In this document: positions 17,147 to 27,004 of the stretch, piece by piece
Numbering within the stretch: the stretch's first letter is position 1
How the letters are laid out: each line of letters begins with the position of its first letter
Source of the DNA: Pusillimonas sp. DMV24BSW_D
Lineage (GTDB): Bacteria > Pseudomonadota > Gammaproteobacteria > Burkholderiales > Burkholderiaceae_B
DNA length: 64,000 bases
Direction: 5' to 3'
NCBI RefSeq assembly: GCF_011388195.1
Contig: NZ_CP049990.1
Span: forward strand, 2,542,001-2,606,000
Position numbers and translations under genes: made by a program
The notes under the pieces: model-generated
Database searches by the model: none
Seen by the model: the letters and a program-made list of their open reading frames with translations, nothing else
What the model was told of the DNA's origin: nothing

Positions 17147-17666
17147 GCTTGTTCTCCCTTCGAAGCCCGCGCACCACGCACTGACTCGCAAGAACACATC
17201 GTCGGCCCGGTCAGCCTTCAGCACCAGTCTGAGATTTACGAATAGATGAATTCGACACGCCGTCCAAAAGCGTTTAAATTTTCCCCAAAATCAATTATTT
17301 TATTTTTAAATCAATTGGTTACTTGAAAAATAAAACTATTGGAGCAACAGAGCGATTGGCTTCCATCGTCGGGAAGATAGTGACAAACAAATCACAATAA
17401 ATTTTGTTTCATTTAGCAACACACGGGGCGCCAACACTTTGGTACGCTTGACTGCGCCCAAAAATAAAACCCATGGGCGCACCAGTTTCATCGCAGCATT
17501 ATTATTCTTAAAAAACACTTTCATGCGTGTTACCTTTGCGCTTTTGAAGAGCTACCTATAACCAAGCAAAAGCCAGCGCAACACGGTCTCGCCAACTGAA
17601 TCAGAAAATATTTCGGCTTCGTCTTTGCCAACTGCTTTTCTGATTCGCATGCTCAGGAGACGCATC
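17147..17666. other. 520-base AT-rich gap upstream of the pil operon
   Basis: No convincing gene. The left part should hold the pil operon promoter. Two copies of AAATCAATT (17288-17296 and 17308-17316) in direct orientation are spaced 20 bases apart, two helical turns, in an A/T tract, and could bind an activator or nucleoid protein. A 62-codon leftward frame (17336-17524) with a fair ribosome site exists but shows no family feature. AGGAGA near 17653 serves the rightward gene at 17667. Confidence 0.5.
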
Positions 17667-17948
17667 ATGAAAAAACTGGTTGAAGAGTTCTGGGGGCGCG
17701 CACTGAAAATTGCGCATCATTACGAATCCGATCAACTCACTTTTGCAGATTTAACCGGGCTGGTTGACGATTATTCGGCAGCCTTTCATGAATCCCTTTC
17801 CGGCATACCCGACTCCGACCGTCTGGCATGTTGCTCGTTGCTTGAACAACGCCTGTTTAGCAGCGCCAATAATAAGTCGCACACAGACACGGTTAACTCA
17901 GCTTTGGCCGAATTGGCCGGCTCTGTCAACCGTATTCCAATTTACTAA
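17667..17948 (+). CDS. small hypothetical protein (93 aa)
   Basis: No family recognised. Start at ATG 17667, which has AGGAGA about 8 bases upstream; the frame is open further upstream without a ribosome site. The protein begins MKKLVEEFWGRALKIAHHYE. It is soluble, acidic to neutral, mostly helical in appearance, with no signal peptide or metal motif, and ends RIPIY. It sits between the pil operon and a small membrane protein gene, all without clear functional links. A 12-bp hairpin follows 23 bases after its stop. Confidence 0.6.
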   Translation: MKKLVEEFWGRALKIAHHYESDQLTFADLTGLVDDYSAAFHESLSGIPDSDRLACCSLLEQRLFSSANNKSHTDTVNSALAELAGSVNRIPIY

Positions 17949-17971
17949 CACCATGAAACCCTATCCCTTCC

Positions 17972-18016
17972 AGCGGCATTTCCCGATTTCCACCCCCCAA
18001 GCTTGGAAATGCCGCT
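17972..18016 (+). promoter_or_regulatory. 12-bp perfect hairpin with C-rich loop upstream of a small membrane protein gene
   Basis: AGCGGCATTTCC (17972-17983) pairs perfectly with GGAAATGCCGCT (18005-18016). No T-run follows, so it is not a standard terminator. The 21-base loop contains CCCCCC (17993-17998), complementary to GGGGG (18022-18026) just before the ATG at 18028. An H-type pseudoknot that hides the ribosome site is possible. The pairing is seen; the regulation is inferred. Confidence 0.5.
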
Positions 18017-18027
18017 AGAATGGGGGC

Positions 18028-18222
18028 ATGAAAGTCGGTATTGTTCTCTTTAGCATCTTTACCATGGCCGCCACCGCTTGGTGGCTGCTCCGCAGTAATC
18101 GCCATTCGCGTCTGTCGTTCAAAGAAAAACTGCACATCGTCGGGCAAAGTCTTGCAACCGGCGTTGCGGTTTACTTCGCATTGCTCTTACTCGCAGTTAT
18201 CTATTTGTCGGTTACCGGTTAA
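18028..18222 (+). CDS. small hypothetical membrane protein (64 aa)
   Basis: No family recognised. Two predicted membrane helices: residues 2-20 (KVGIVLFSIFTMAATAWWL) and 42-62 (ATGVAVYFALLLLAVIYLSV), joined by a basic loop (RSNRHSRLSFKEKLH), so both ends probably face the periplasm. GGGGG sits one base before the ATG, which is close for a ribosome site; an internal ATG at 18064 would remove most of helix 1. The hairpin at 17972-18016 ends 11 bases before the start and could control its translation. Confidence 0.55.
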   Translation: MKVGIVLFSIFTMAATAWWLLRSNRHSRLSFKEKLHIVGQSLATGVAVYFALLLLAVIYLSVTG

Positions 18223-18286
18223 AAGACACGAAGGGCATCGAGGTTTTACAATAAGCCTACGTACATACAAAGAGAATGGTTTTATT

Positions 18287-20052
<1,766 letters not shown>

Positions 20053-20127
20053 TTACCACCCCACCCATTTCTGTTGGGTTAATAAAACAGAATCTGCAAC
20101 GAATCACAAACCGCGTCAATTCGCGCA

Positions 20128-20150
20128 TGCAGGAAATCATTATTCCTGCA
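20128..20150. repeat. 8-bp inverted repeat upstream of the GST gene
   Basis: TGCAGGAA and TTCCTGCA separated by 7 bases, 10 bases before a TATACT (20160-20165) that could be the -10 of the GST gene. The repeat covers where the -35 would be (weak TCATTA), a usual place for an operator. Confidence 0.4.
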
Positions 20151-20195
20151 CCAGCCTGCTATACTTTTCCGACCTTTCAACTACCTGATTGCGCC

Positions 20196-20816
20196 ATGAA
20201 ACTTATTGGTTCACTGACCAGTCCTTATGTACGTAAAGTTCGCATCGTAATGGCCGAGAAAAAACTCGATTTCGAGTTCGTGCCGGAAGATGTCTGGTCT
20301 CCCGATACCAAAATTCAGCAATGGAACCCTTTGGGCAAGGTACCCTGTCTTTTAACCGACGACGGCGGCAGTATCTTTGACTCCCGGGTCATCGTCGAAT
20401 ATCTCGATACGCTCTCACCGGTTGGTCGTTTGTTGCCACAGGGGAACCGTGATCGGACAGCAACAAAATGTTGGGAAGCCATTGCCGATGGGTTGCTTGA
20501 TGCCGGCGTCACTATTGTGGCAGAGGGGCGCCGACCGGAACAATTGCGCAGCGAAGACTGGATCAAACGCCAACTCAGTAAAATTGACGGCGCTCTGGTC
20601 TCCATGGAGCGGGGTCTTGAGGGCAACGGTTACTGCATGGGCGTAAATTTCAGCCTGGCCGACATTGCGGTGGGCTGTGCACTGGGTTTTCTCGACTTTC
20701 GCATGCCGGAAAAAAGCTGGCGTGAATCTCACCCTCAGTTGGCACAGCTCTACACCAAATTGCAAGCACGCCCGTCTTTTTCCAGCACGGTACCGCAATT
20801 ACCCCAGCAGGTTTAG
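20196..20816 (+). CDS. glutathione S-transferase family protein, YibF-like
   Basis: 206 residues from ATG 20196. The N-terminal thioredoxin-like domain begins MKLIGSLTSPYVRKVRIVMAEKKLDFEF, very like E. coli YibF. It includes NPLGKVPCL near residue 48 with the cis-Pro, and FDSRVIVEYLDT near 65 for glutathione gamma-glutamyl binding. An all-helical C-terminal domain ends with NFSLADIAVGCALGFLDFR. A soluble GST-fold protein; substrate unknown. No good Shine-Dalgarno sequence is visible. The stop is 7 bases from the convergent mnmA end. Confidence 0.86.
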   Translation: MKLIGSLTSPYVRKVRIVMAEKKLDFEFVPEDVWSPDTKIQQWNPLGKVPCLLTDDGGSIFDSRVIVEYLDTLSPVGRLLPQGNRDRTATKCWEAIADGLLDAGVTIVAEGRRPEQLRSEDWIKRQLSKIDGALVSMERGLEGNGYCMGVNFSLADIAVGCALGFLDFRMPEKSWRESHPQLAQLYTKLQARPSFSSTVPQLPQQV

Positions 20817-20823
20817 CTACAAA

Positions 20824-21948
20824 CTAAGCGGTAATAATACCGCCGCCCAAACAGACGTCGCCGTCGTATAGCACCGCCGATTGACCTGGGGTAACGGCCC
20901 ACTGCGCCGCGTCAAAATCCAACTCGAAAGAGTCCTGTTCCTCGTCAGAAAGAATCACATCACACGGCGCATCAGCTTGTCGATAGCGGGTCTTGGCCGC
21001 GTACTGGCCCTGTACAGGGGGTACACCGGCAATCCAGCTGGCCTCTTGTGCCTGCAAATGATGCTGCAACAACCAGGGATGATCATGCCCCTGCACAACA
21101 TAAAGCGTGTTGTTTTCCATATCTTTGCGCGCGGTATACCATGCCGGCGCCACCCCGTCGGGGTTTTGGCGACCCTTAACACCACCGATTCCCAATCCTT
21201 TACGCTGGCCCAGAGTATAAAAAGCCAAACCCTGATGCCGACCCAACACTTTGCCGTCAGGCGCTTTAATGGGGCCTGGCTGTGTGGGAAGATAACGATT
21301 CAAGAACTCACGGAATGGGCGCTCGCCTATAAAACAGATTCCAGTCGAATCTTTCTTGGCGGCATTGGGCAAACCCAGTTCCTGCGCAATTCGGCGCACT
21401 TCGGTTTTTTTGATGTCCCCCAACGGAAACATGGATCGCGACAATTGACTCTGCGTTAAGCGATGCAGAAAGTAACTTTGATCTTTGGTGTGATCCAAAC
21501 CCTTCAAAAGCTGCCACTCCGGCCCTTGCGGGCCTTCTATTTTACGTACACGTGCATAATGCCCGGTAGCAATCCTTTCGGCACCCAACGCCATAGCATG
21601 GTCCAGAAACGCCTTGAATTTAATTTCAGCGTTGCATAAGACATCGGGGTTAGGCGTTCGGCCGGCCGAATATTCACGCAGAAAGTCGGCAAACACACGG
21701 TCTTTATATTCCGCCGCGAAATTTACCGCCTCAATTTCAATATCCAGCAAATCAGCGACACTGGCGGCATCAAGCCAATCCTGACGCGTTGAGCAATATT
21801 CGGAGTCGTCGTCGTCTTCCCAATTCTTCATAAAAAGACCCACAACGTCGTAACCTTGCTGTTTTAAAAGCCACGCGGAAACCGACGAATCCACACCGCC
21901 CGACAGGCCAATCACAACGCGCTCTTTTTTGGCAACAGTATCCGACAT
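20824..21948 (-). CDS. mnmA: tRNA-specific 2-thiouridylase
   Basis: 374 residues. Thiolates U34 in the wobble position of tRNA-Lys, Glu and Gln, using sulfur relayed from IscS. The ATP-pyrophosphatase PP-loop [12 protein letters not shown] is near residue 14. The two catalytic Cys are in [12 protein letters not shown] near 105 and [17 protein letters not shown] near 205. The C-terminal region has the MnmA-type beta domain ([17 protein letters not shown]). It starts 2 bases after the stop of the FAD oxidase gene, so it is likely cotranscribed with it and with aroG. Assignment is firm. Confidence 0.97.
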   Translation of the reverse strand: MSDTVAKKERVVIGLSGGVDSSVSAWLLKQQGYDVVGLFMKNWEDDDDSEYCSTRQDWLDAASVADLLDIEIEAVNFAAEYKDRVFADFLREYSAGRTPNPDVLCNAEIKFKAFLDHAMALGAERIATGHYARVRKIEGPQGPEWQLLKGLDHTKDQSYFLHRLTQSQLSRSMFPLGDIKKTEVRRIAQELGLPNAAKKDSTGICFIGERPFREFLNRYLPTQPGPIKAPDGKVLGRHQGLAFYTLGQRKGLGIGGVKGRQNPDGVAPAWYTARKDMENNTLYVVQGHDHPWLLQHHLQAQEASWIAGVPPVQGQYAAKTRYRQADAPCDVILSDEEQDSFELDFDAAQWAVTPGQSAVLYDGDVCLGGGIITA

Positions 21949-21950
21949 GC

Positions 21951-23375
21951 TTAGCCCTGCATGCTCTTGGCGGGCAACATTTTGCCAGGGTTCAGAATAT
22001 TATTGGGGTCGAACGTTTTCTTCAGACCAGCCATCAATGCCAGGCCATTTTCACCATGCTCCAGCTGCATGAATTCAATTTTGTGCAGGCCGATTCCATG
22101 TTCACCGGTACACGTACCCTGCATCCGAATAGCACGTTCGGCCAGGCGGCGATTTAGCGCCTGCGATTCTTCCCACTCGGATGGATTGTCAGGATCGAGT
22201 AACATCATGACGTGAAAATTACCGTCTCCCACATGGCCCAATATGGTATAGGGAAACGGCGCTTGATCGAGCTCGTGCGCCGTTTCAAGTACGCAATCGG
22301 CCAAACGCGAAATAGGCACACAGACATCGGTCGTACTGGCGACCGACCCAGGGCGCAATTGCAAACCGGCGAAGTAAGCATGGTGGCGGGCCGTCCAGAG
22401 TTTGGAACGTTCTTCGGGCAACATAGCCCAGTCGAAATCACGGCCACCGTTGTCGCGCGCAATGTCCTGAACAGCCTCGGCCTGTTCCTGTACCGAAGCC
22501 GGACTGCCGTGAAACTCAAACAACAGTAACGGCGATTCACGCAAATTAAGCTTGCTGTAGGCGTTAGTGGCCTTCACAGCCCATTCATCCATAAACTCAA
22601 CCCGAGCCACTGGAATACCCATTTGAATAATTTGAATCACACTTTCCACTGCCGCAGACAGCGTGGGAAAGTTACAAATTGCTGCAGAAATGGCTTCGGG
22701 TTGCGGATATAACCGCAGGGTAATTTCGGTGATAATGCCCAGTGTCCCTTCGCTACCCACGAAAATGCGGGTCAGGTCATACCCCGACGCGGATTTGCGC
22801 GCGTGGCTGCCGGTGCGCACAATACGGCCGTCGGCCATTACAACCTCAAGCGCCAACACATTTTCCCGCATGGTGCCATAACGTACAGCATTGGTGCCCG
22901 AGGCCCGCGTCGCGCACATTCCGCCAATAGTGGCATCGGCACCCGGGTCAATCGGAAAAAACAGGCCTGTATCGCGAATCTCTTCATTCAATTGTTTGCG
23001 TGTCACCCCGGGCTGCACGGTAACCGTTAAATCTTCCGGATTCACCTTTAGAATGGCATTCATTCCGGTTAAATCCAGGCTAATGCCCCCTTCTACCGCA
23101 AGCACATGCCCCTCAAGGGAAGAGCCTACTCCAAATGGAATAAGTGGCACCTTGTGCTCGTTGCATAATCGGGCAACATATGCGGCCTCTTCTGTGCTTT
23201 CGGCAAACACAACTGCATCCGGCACCATCGGCTGATACGGTGATTCATCAGTACCATGGTGCTCACGCACCGACTGCGCCACACTGAAACGACTTCCGAA
23301 CCGGGAAGCCAGCGCATCCAATAAAGTTTGTGGCACAGGTCGACGTTCACAAGAAAGTTCCAAGCCGATACTCAC
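21951..23375 (-). CDS. FAD-linked oxidase (D-2-hydroxyacid dehydrogenase / GlcD family)
   Basis: 474 residues. PCMH-type FAD domain ([27 protein letters not shown] near residue 95; [29 protein letters not shown] near 145) and FAD-oxidase C-terminal domain ([16 protein letters not shown] near 380; [11 protein letters not shown] near 425). The family oxidises D-lactate, glycolate or D-2-hydroxyglutarate; the substrate cannot be told here. There is no GlcE/GlcF partner nearby, so a single-chain D-lactate or D-2-hydroxyglutarate dehydrogenase is more likely than glycolate oxidase. The start is GTG with GGGAG upstream, 26 bases after aroG. Confidence 0.85.
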   Translation of the reverse strand: MSIGLELSCERRPVPQTLLDALASRFGSRFSVAQSVREHHGTDESPYQPMVPDAVVFAESTEEAAYVARLCNEHKVPLIPFGVGSSLEGHVLAVEGGISLDLTGMNAILKVNPEDLTVTVQPGVTRKQLNEEIRDTGLFFPIDPGADATIGGMCATRASGTNAVRYGTMRENVLALEVVMADGRIVRTGSHARKSASGYDLTRIFVGSEGTLGIITEITLRLYPQPEAISAAICNFPTLSAAVESVIQIIQMGIPVARVEFMDEWAVKATNAYSKLNLRESPLLLFEFHGSPASVQEQAEAVQDIARDNGGRDFDWAMLPEERSKLWTARHHAYFAGLQLRPGSVASTTDVCVPISRLADCVLETAHELDQAPFPYTILGHVGDGNFHVMMLLDPDNPSEWEESQALNRRLAERAIRMQGTCTGEHGIGLHKIEFMQLEHGENGLALMAGLKKTFDPNNILNPGKMLPAKSMQG

Positions 23376-23401
23376 ACGTTCTCCCAGGTTTGTTCGTACC
23401 G

Positions 23402-24478
23402 TTACGCATCCAGCGCGCTGGCCACAACCTCACGGCGCTTGCGTACAGCACCAGCCAGGCGCTCCAGCATTTGCACAGATGTTTCCCAATCAACACAGCC
23501 ATCAGTAATGCTTTGACCGTATACCAGCGACTCACCAGCCACAAGATCCTGCCGCCCCGCCACCAGGTGACTTTCAATCATGACACCGAAAATACGCTCT
23601 TCACCGGACTCAAGTTGTTGCGCCACATCATCGATTACCAGCGGCTGATTGCGGTAGTCTTTATTGCTGTTGGCGTGACTGGAGTCGATCATGATACGAG
23701 GCCGTAACCCGGCTTTGGCCAAATAAGTGGAAGCGTCTTCAACGTGTTCGGCATCATAATTCGGCGCTTTCCCGCCACGCAAAATCACATGACAGTCTTC
23801 ATTCCCTTCGGTGGAAACAATCGCAGAATGACCGCCCTTGGTAACAGAGAGAAAATGATGCGGCTGGGAGGCTGCCTTAATCGCGTCGATCGCGATCTTG
23901 ATATTGCCGTCCGTCCCGTTTTTGAAGCCCACTGGGCACGACAGACCCGATGCCAGCTCACGGTGAACCTGACTTTCAGTAGTGCGTGCGCCAATCGCGC
24001 CCCAAGAAACCAAATCGGCAAAGTACTGGGGGGTAATCATATCCAGAAACTCGCAACCTGCAGGCAAACCCATACTGTTGATTTGCAGCAGCAACTCACG
24101 CGCTGTTCTCAGGCCAAGATTGATATTGAAACTCCCATCTAAACCCGGATCGTTAATCAGCCCTTTCCAACCTACTGTAGTACGAGGTTTCTCGAAATAC
24201 ACCCGCATGACCACTTCAAGTTCACCCTTGAACTGCTCACGCTGTGCCTTCAGGCGATTCGCGTACTCAAGCGCCGCTTCAGTGTTATGAATAGAACAAG
24301 GCCCGATAATGACCACCAGGCGATCGTCGGAACCATGCAATATGTTATGGATTGCCTTGCGACTGGCATAAACGGTTTCCGCCGCCGTATCAGTAGTGGC
24401 GAATTCACGCATCACATGAGAAGGCGGGCTAAGCTCTTTGATTTCACGAATGCGCAAGTCGTCGGTATTGTGTGGCAC
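23402..24478 (-). CDS. aroG: 3-deoxy-7-phosphoheptulonate synthase (DAHP synthase)
   Basis: 358 residues, the AroG/F/H class I type. Condenses phosphoenolpyruvate and erythrose 4-phosphate, the entry step to aromatic amino acids. Active-site blocks are VVIIGPCSIHNTEAALEYA near residue 55, MRVYFEKPRTTVGWKGLINDP near 92, and GFKNGTDGNIKIAIDAI with KGGHSAIV near 185-210. The family is feedback-inhibited by Phe or Tyr; which applies is not read here. The start is GTG 24478, with GTAGGAG 8 bases upstream, directly after a terminator T-run. An attenuator and leader peptide precede it, so expression is likely controlled by charging of Phe/Tyr tRNA. Confidence 0.96.
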   Translation of the reverse strand: MPHNTDDLRIREIKELSPPSHVMREFATTDTAAETVYASRKAIHNILHGSDDRLVVIIGPCSIHNTEAALEYANRLKAQREQFKGELEVVMRVYFEKPRTTVGWKGLINDPGLDGSFNINLGLRTARELLLQINSMGLPAGCEFLDMITPQYFADLVSWGAIGARTTESQVHRELASGLSCPVGFKNGTDGNIKIAIDAIKAASQPHHFLSVTKGGHSAIVSTEGNEDCHVILRGGKAPNYDAEHVEDASTYLAKAGLRPRIMIDSSHANSNKDYRNQPLVIDDVAQQLESGEERIFGVMIESHLVAGRQDLVAGESLVYGQSITDGCVDWETSVQMLERLAGAVRKRREVVASALDA

Positions 24479-24493
24479 TTTGGATACTCCTAC

Positions 24494-24530
24494 AAAAAAA
24501 GCCGCCTAGCGACAGGGCTGGCGGCTTTTT
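24494..24530 (-). terminator. intrinsic terminator in the aroG leader (attenuator)
   Basis: On the transcribed strand AAAAAGCCGCC (24530-24520) pairs with GGCGGCTTTTT (24506-24496) around a 13-base loop, followed by an unbroken T-run to 24494. It ends just before the aroG ribosome site. The 5' arm can instead pair with leader bases 24588-24582 (CTGGTGG with CCGCCAG at 24524-24518, one G-T wobble) plus GGGAA (24576-24572) with TTCCC (24535-24531), giving an antiterminator. Confidence 0.88.
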
Positions 24531-24546
24531 GGGAAATTTTTGTTTG

Positions 24547-24642
24547 CTACCGAGTTTGAAACAAACTCTTCTTCCCTTCCCCCACCAGACGCGCCGGGAA
24601 AGTATAAAAATAAAAGAAGAAAAACTCGGAAGTGCGGTTCAT
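24547..24642 (-). CDS. aroG leader peptide, Phe/Tyr-rich (31 aa)
   Basis: ATG 24642 to TAG 24549-24547, too short for routine gene finding. The peptide starts MNRTSEFFFFYFYTFP and continues with a basic tail. Seven of 31 residues are Phe and two are Tyr, eight of them between residues 7 and 15. It resembles E. coli PheL (FFFAFFFTFP) but lies before a DAHP synthase gene. The stall codons end 15 bases before the antiterminator arm at 24588, so a ribosome waiting at residue 13 would leave that arm free; one reaching the stop would cover it. There is no clear Shine-Dalgarno; the 5' leader may be very short. Structure is seen; the mechanism is inferred from known attenuators. Confidence 0.85.
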   Translation of the reverse strand: MNRTSEFFFFYFYTFPARLVGEGKKSLFQTR

Positions 24643-24651
24643 AGTGCGCTT

Positions 24652-24691
24652 ATGCTAGCACAAAATACCGCCCGGCGCCAAGCACCTGCAA
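24652..24691 (-). promoter_or_regulatory. candidate promoter region for the aroG leader
   Basis: Two overlapping weak options. One is TTGCAG (24691-24686) and TATTTT (24667-24662) with 18 bases between. The other is TTGGCG (24681-24676) and an extended -10 TGCTAGCAT (TAGCAT 24657-24652) with 18 bases. Either would start transcription within about 15 bases of the leader ATG. Confidence 0.35.
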
Positions 24692-24701
24692 ACGTCATCA
24701 T

Positions 24702-24731
24702 TTGAGTACGAATTATTTTATGCGCTATCAT
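24702..24731 (+). promoter_or_regulatory. candidate promoter of ehuBCDA
   Basis: TTGAGT (24702-24707) and TATCAT (24726-24731), 18 bases apart, about 44 bases before the ehuB ATG, in the region shared with the divergent aroG leader. Match quality is moderate. Confidence 0.4.
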
Positions 24732-24774
24732 TTCAGTATTGATGATCGACATCGAAACAAACAGGACATCAGGC

Positions 24775-25635
24775 ATGAAACCCACCCGACTTCTTGCCAC
24801 TGGCCTGATTGCCAGTGTTTTGGGCCTCTTGGGCGTCACGACAGCCCAGGCGATTACGCTTCAGGAAATCAAAGAAAGGGGCGAAATTCGCATTGCCATT
24901 GCCAATGAAATTCCTTACGGCTTCATGGATTTATCGGGCAATGCCAAAGGGGTAGGGCCCGAGGTAGCCCAACATATTGCCAAAGCGCTCGGCATCAACA
25001 ACATTAAATGGGAAACTGCGGCTTTTGGCTCCCTGATTCCCGGCTTAAAAGCAGGCCGTTTCGACATGGTTGCGGCGGAAATGGCCATTTTGCCGGCGCG
25101 CTGCCGGCAGGTTTTATTCTCCGAGCCGAATACCTCCTACGGTGAAGGCTTACTAGTTGCCCAAGGCAACCCTATGAAACTGAATGCGTTTGAGCAATTT
25201 ACCGAAGGCGACCTGAAGGTCGCCATTATGGCAGGCGCCGACCAACTTGAAATTCTGCAGGCACTGGGGGTGCCCGGTGCTCGTATGGTAACCATTGCCA
25301 ATAATGCTGACGCGATCTCCACAGTGGCAACCGGGCGTGCCGATGCTTACGCCGCCACCAGCTTAACCGTGGCTGAACTGGCGGCAAAAAGTGACAAGGT
25401 TGAGTCAGCCGAACCGTTCAACGACCCCATTATTAATGGAACAGCGGTACGTAGTTGGGGTGGGTTTACCTTTGCACAAGGCTCGGAAAAACTGCAAAAA
25501 GCCGTAAACGACGCTTTGACACAGTTTAAGAAAACCGACCAATGGAAGGCTATTTTGCAAAATTACGGCTTTTCATCTGCCGACATAAACGAATCCTTTC
25601 AAAAAACCACGGCACAGTTATGTAAAGCGTCGTGA
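24775..25635 (+). CDS. ehuB: ectoine/hydroxyectoine ABC transporter substrate-binding protein
   Basis: 286 residues from ATG 24775 (AGGAC upstream; 12 further codons upstream are open). A Sec signal peptide ends VTTAQA. The mature protein is a family 3 solute-binding protein with EhuB-type blocks: RIAIANEIPYGFMD, FGSLIPGLKAGRFDMVAAEMAILPARC, and SEPNTSYGEGLLVAQGNP. These match ectoine-binding EhuB and not generic amino-acid binders. Two permeases and an ATPase follow directly, and the ectoine synthesis operon lies just beyond, which supports ectoine/hydroxyectoine as the ligand. It would act in the periplasm to capture external solute for osmoprotection or as a nutrient. Confidence 0.88.
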   Translation: MKPTRLLATGLIASVLGLLGVTTAQAITLQEIKERGEIRIAIANEIPYGFMDLSGNAKGVGPEVAQHIAKALGINNIKWETAAFGSLIPGLKAGRFDMVAAEMAILPARCRQVLFSEPNTSYGEGLLVAQGNPMKLNAFEQFTEGDLKVAIMAGADQLEILQALGVPGARMVTIANNADAISTVATGRADAYAATSLTVAELAAKSDKVESAEPFNDPIINGTAVRSWGGFTFAQGSEKLQKAVNDALTQFKKTDQWKAILQNYGFSSADINESFQKTTAQLCKAS

Positions 25636-25653
25636 TTTTTAGCCCTGGATCGC

Positions 25654-26328
25654 ATGGAATGGCTTAATTATCTACCTCCTTTAATGGAGGGCGCCTGGGT
25701 CACGGTTCAACTGACCGTCTATTCAACCGTTTTGGGCGGGTTGATCTCATTTGCTCTGGGTATCGGCCGCCTGGCGTCACATGCCGCCATTCGCCTGCCG
25801 TCCATTGCTGTTATCGAGATCTTTCGGGGCACTTCGCTTTTAGTGCAATTGTTCTGGTTATATTTCGCCCTGCCTATCTTGGGAGACACTCTGGGGGTGA
25901 ACCTGAAACTGGCTCCCGTGTTAGCCGGCACCCTGGCGCTGAGCCTGAACATAGGCGCGTATGGCGCCGAGGTCGTAAGAGGCGCCTTGCAAGCCGTTCC
26001 AAAGCCACAGCTTGAAGCGGCCACGGCATTGAATTTTTCGTCGCGACAAACACTATGGCGTGTCAGCTTGCCACAAGCGATTCCTGAAATGATGCCGAGC
26101 TTCGGCAACTTGGCGATACAGAATCTGAAAGATACGGCGTTGGTCTCGCTGATCAGCTTGGGCGATCTAGCGTTCCGAGCGGAACAGATACGAAATTTCA
26201 CACAAGACAGTACCACGGTCTACACCCTGCTGCTGCTGATGTACTTCGGCATGGCGTTGGTGCTGGCCGGGCTCATGAAAAGTCTGGAACTTCTGGTAGG
26301 AAGGTGGCGCCATGCTGTTCGGCATTGA
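25654..26328 (+). CDS. ehuC: ectoine/hydroxyectoine ABC transporter permease
   Basis: 224 residues. His/Glu/Gln-type permease of the HisMQ family with about five membrane helices. The N-terminal helix GAWVTVQLTVYSTVLGGLISFALGIGRL precedes EIFRGTSLLVQLFWLYFALP. The cytoplasmic EAA loop is GALQAVPKPQLEAATALNFSSRQTLWRVSLPQAIPEMMPSFGN. It begins 18 bases after ehuB and overlaps ehuD by 17 bases. It would form a heterodimer with EhuD. Substrate assignment comes from EhuB and the context. Confidence 0.86.
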   Translation: MEWLNYLPPLMEGAWVTVQLTVYSTVLGGLISFALGIGRLASHAAIRLPSIAVIEIFRGTSLLVQLFWLYFALPILGDTLGVNLKLAPVLAGTLALSLNIGAYGAEVVRGALQAVPKPQLEAATALNFSSRQTLWRVSLPQAIPEMMPSFGNLAIQNLKDTALVSLISLGDLAFRAEQIRNFTQDSTTVYTLLLLMYFGMALVLAGLMKSLELLVGRWRHAVRH

Positions 26329-27004
26329 GTGGAGCACAGACAGCAATTGGCAGTTCGCACTGTCTATCTTGCCGATCCTTTTGCGCGGCATGGTCGTAAC
26401 CTTGCAGGCCACTGTGGTGGGCTTTGTGCTCGCCGCCATTTTCGGGCTTGTTCTGGCTACACTTAAAAGCGTACCTTTGCGTCTTGTTTCGTGGCCGGCC
26501 AAACTTATTAGCGAATTTCTGCGCGACACACCACTGCTGGTGCAATTGTTTTTTCTTTACTACGTGCTGCCGGACTACGGTATTGTGTTACCCGCCTTTC
26601 TAACGGGCGCCCTGGCTTTGGGTTTGCAGTACAGCGCGTATGCATCTGAAGTTTATCGAGCCGGGCTGGAGTCGGTCCCACGAGGTCAGTATGAGGCCGC
26701 CCGTGCGCTGGATTTGTCGTCCATCCGCACATTCCGGATCATCGTGCTGCCACAGGCCATTCCACGCATTATTCCAGCCCTGGGTAACTATCTGGTTTCC
26801 ATTATGAAAGACGTCCCACTGCTGTCAGTCGTTTCCGTGCTTGAGATGCTGAATGTCGCAAAAATTATTGGTGACCGTACCTTTAATTACCTCATCCCCC
26901 TTTCTATGGTGGGTGGACTTTACCTGGTTATGACACTGGTTGCCGCCTCGGGCGTACGTTACCTGGATACGCGTCTGCCTAAACAAGGAATACCATTACG
27001 ATGA
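26312..27004 (+). CDS. ehuD: ectoine/hydroxyectoine ABC transporter permease
   Basis: 230 residues. Second HisMQ-type permease. Helix 1 is [34 protein letters not shown], followed by [23 protein letters not shown]. The EAA loop is [46 protein letters not shown]. The ATG lies inside the end of ehuC, and its TGA overlaps the ehuA ATG (ATGA), so all four transporter genes are one coupled operon. Confidence 0.86.
   Translation: MLFGIEWSTDSNWQFALSILPILLRGMVVTLQATVVGFVLAAIFGLVLATLKSVPLRLVSWPAKLISEFLRDTPLLVQLFFLYYVLPDYGIVLPAFLTGALALGLQYSAYASEVYRAGLESVPRGQYEAARALDLSSIRTFRIIVLPQAIPRIIPALGNYLVSIMKDVPLLSVVSVLEMLNVAKIIGDRTFNYLIPLSMVGGLYLVMTLVAASGVRYLDTRLPKQGIPLR

Noticed and set aside
17336-17524. 62-codon leftward frame in the gap before the pil operon
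   Set aside because: A fair AAAGG site precedes it, but composition is not gene-like and no domain is visible. Kept only as a remark in the gap entry.
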